From Rhodospirillales bacterium (lineage in GTDB: Bacteria; Pseudomonadota; Alphaproteobacteria; ATCC43930; CGMCC-115725): 57,769 nucleotides of DNA. The stretch lies in the NCBI GenBank assembly GCA_028288725.1, contig JAQGIC010000031.1, positions 1 through 57,769 of the forward strand, written 5' to 3'. A program made the position numbers and the translations under genes. Each line of letters opens with the position of its first letter. Positions within the stretch are counted from its first letter, which is position 1. The notes below the pieces were generated by a model. That model saw only the letters and a list, made by a program, of their open reading frames with translations. It was not told where the DNA came from and searched no databases. Positions 57,603 through 57,769 of this stretch are shown one piece after another.

Positions 57603-57769
57603 CTATTTGGGCGTGCGGCGCCATTCGCGGGCGAACAGGTCGATTTCCTGGGGATTGAGGTCGGAGACGGCCCAGAATGTCATGCCGTCCTCGTCCCAGC
57701 GGATGAAGTTGTAGCCGTCGCGGCTGCCGGCCGGGGTGAGGCCGGCCGGCAGGTCGGTGCCGGCGAAGG
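57603..57769 (-). CDS. Anti-sigma factor family protein, C-terminal end only
   Basis: The minus-strand frame, cut by the window end, gives about 54 residues: GTDLPAGLTPAGSRDGYNFIRWDEDGMTFWAVSDLNPQEIDLFAREWRR, then stop (plus 57603-57605). The GYN..RW..DGM.FWAVSDLN....FA pattern is the conserved tail of RsiW/ChrR-like transmembrane anti-sigma factors. The zinc-binding N-terminus and the membrane helix lie outside the window. Confidence 0.72.
   Translation of the reverse strand, partial: FAGTDLPAGLTPAGSRDGYNFIRWDEDGMTFWAVSDLNPQEIDLFAREWRRTPK

Noticed and set aside
1..57769. CRISPR array, rRNA operon, intact tRNA, phage module, toxin-antitoxin pair or biosynthetic megasynthase
   Set aside because: I looked for regularly spaced repeats, RNA gene hallmarks and phage or toxin families while reading and saw none; this was by eye, without a search.

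Overview
The window is high-GC DNA (estimated by eye as mid-60s %) with dense, overlapping operons. The gene families point to an alphaproteobacterium: a Caulobacter/Rhizobium-style Tad (cpa) pilus locus, an LdtR-like MarR regulator, a PhnA-like membrane protein preceded by a 24-residue microprotein, and the hopanoid transporter HpnN. I cannot name a genus. All function calls come from reading motifs and family resemblance; no search was run.

Layout. 1-1957 is a scar region. It holds the 3' part of a SAM methyltransferase gene, a frameshifted LysR tail, a tRNA-Gly-like 3' end beside a site-specific recombinase tail, and an internally deleted IS1380-type element with both terminal repeats. 1883-3545 carries the microprotein, its membrane-protein partner and a MarR-type regulator. 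3738-16111 is a complete Tad/Flp pilus locus in two convergent blocks: flp, an ICMT-like methyltransferase, cpaABCDEF, tadB and tadC on +, and tadE, tadE, tadG and tadD on -.

16456-39429 is the most interesting part: a 23-kb CoA-ester catabolic island. It contains three acyl-CoA ligases, a thiolase, a hot-dog hydratase, two crotonases, an isovaleryl-CoA-dehydrogenase-type flavoenzyme, an SDR with an altered active site, an AtuA protein, a methylcrotonyl/geranyl-CoA-type carboxylase split into three genes, a complete LivFGHMK importer with a ligase gene embedded in it, a DsbA/HCCA-isomerase-like protein and a TetR regulator. Three related 13-bp palindromes (core TGAG...CTCA) sit 41-69 bases upstream of three of its transcription units. 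The gene set resembles the acyclic-terpene (Atu) and leucine (Liu) pathways. I infer a self-contained import, CoA-activation, carboxylation and beta-oxidation system for a branched or isoprenoid acid, controlled by the TetR protein.

39471-42806 holds an aldo/keto reductase and an MFS exporter divergent from a LysR gene. 43112-48489 is a three-gene set of periplasmic beta-propeller, RND adaptor and RND pump. 48520-53869 looks like a sugar-acid or hydroxy-acid catabolic module: SDR, enolase-superfamily dehydratase, GntR regulator, Ldh-type dehydrogenase and MHS transporter. 53985-57769 has a bactofilin, a decayed DUF1289 gene on the opposite strand, hpnN, and the end of an anti-sigma-factor gene.
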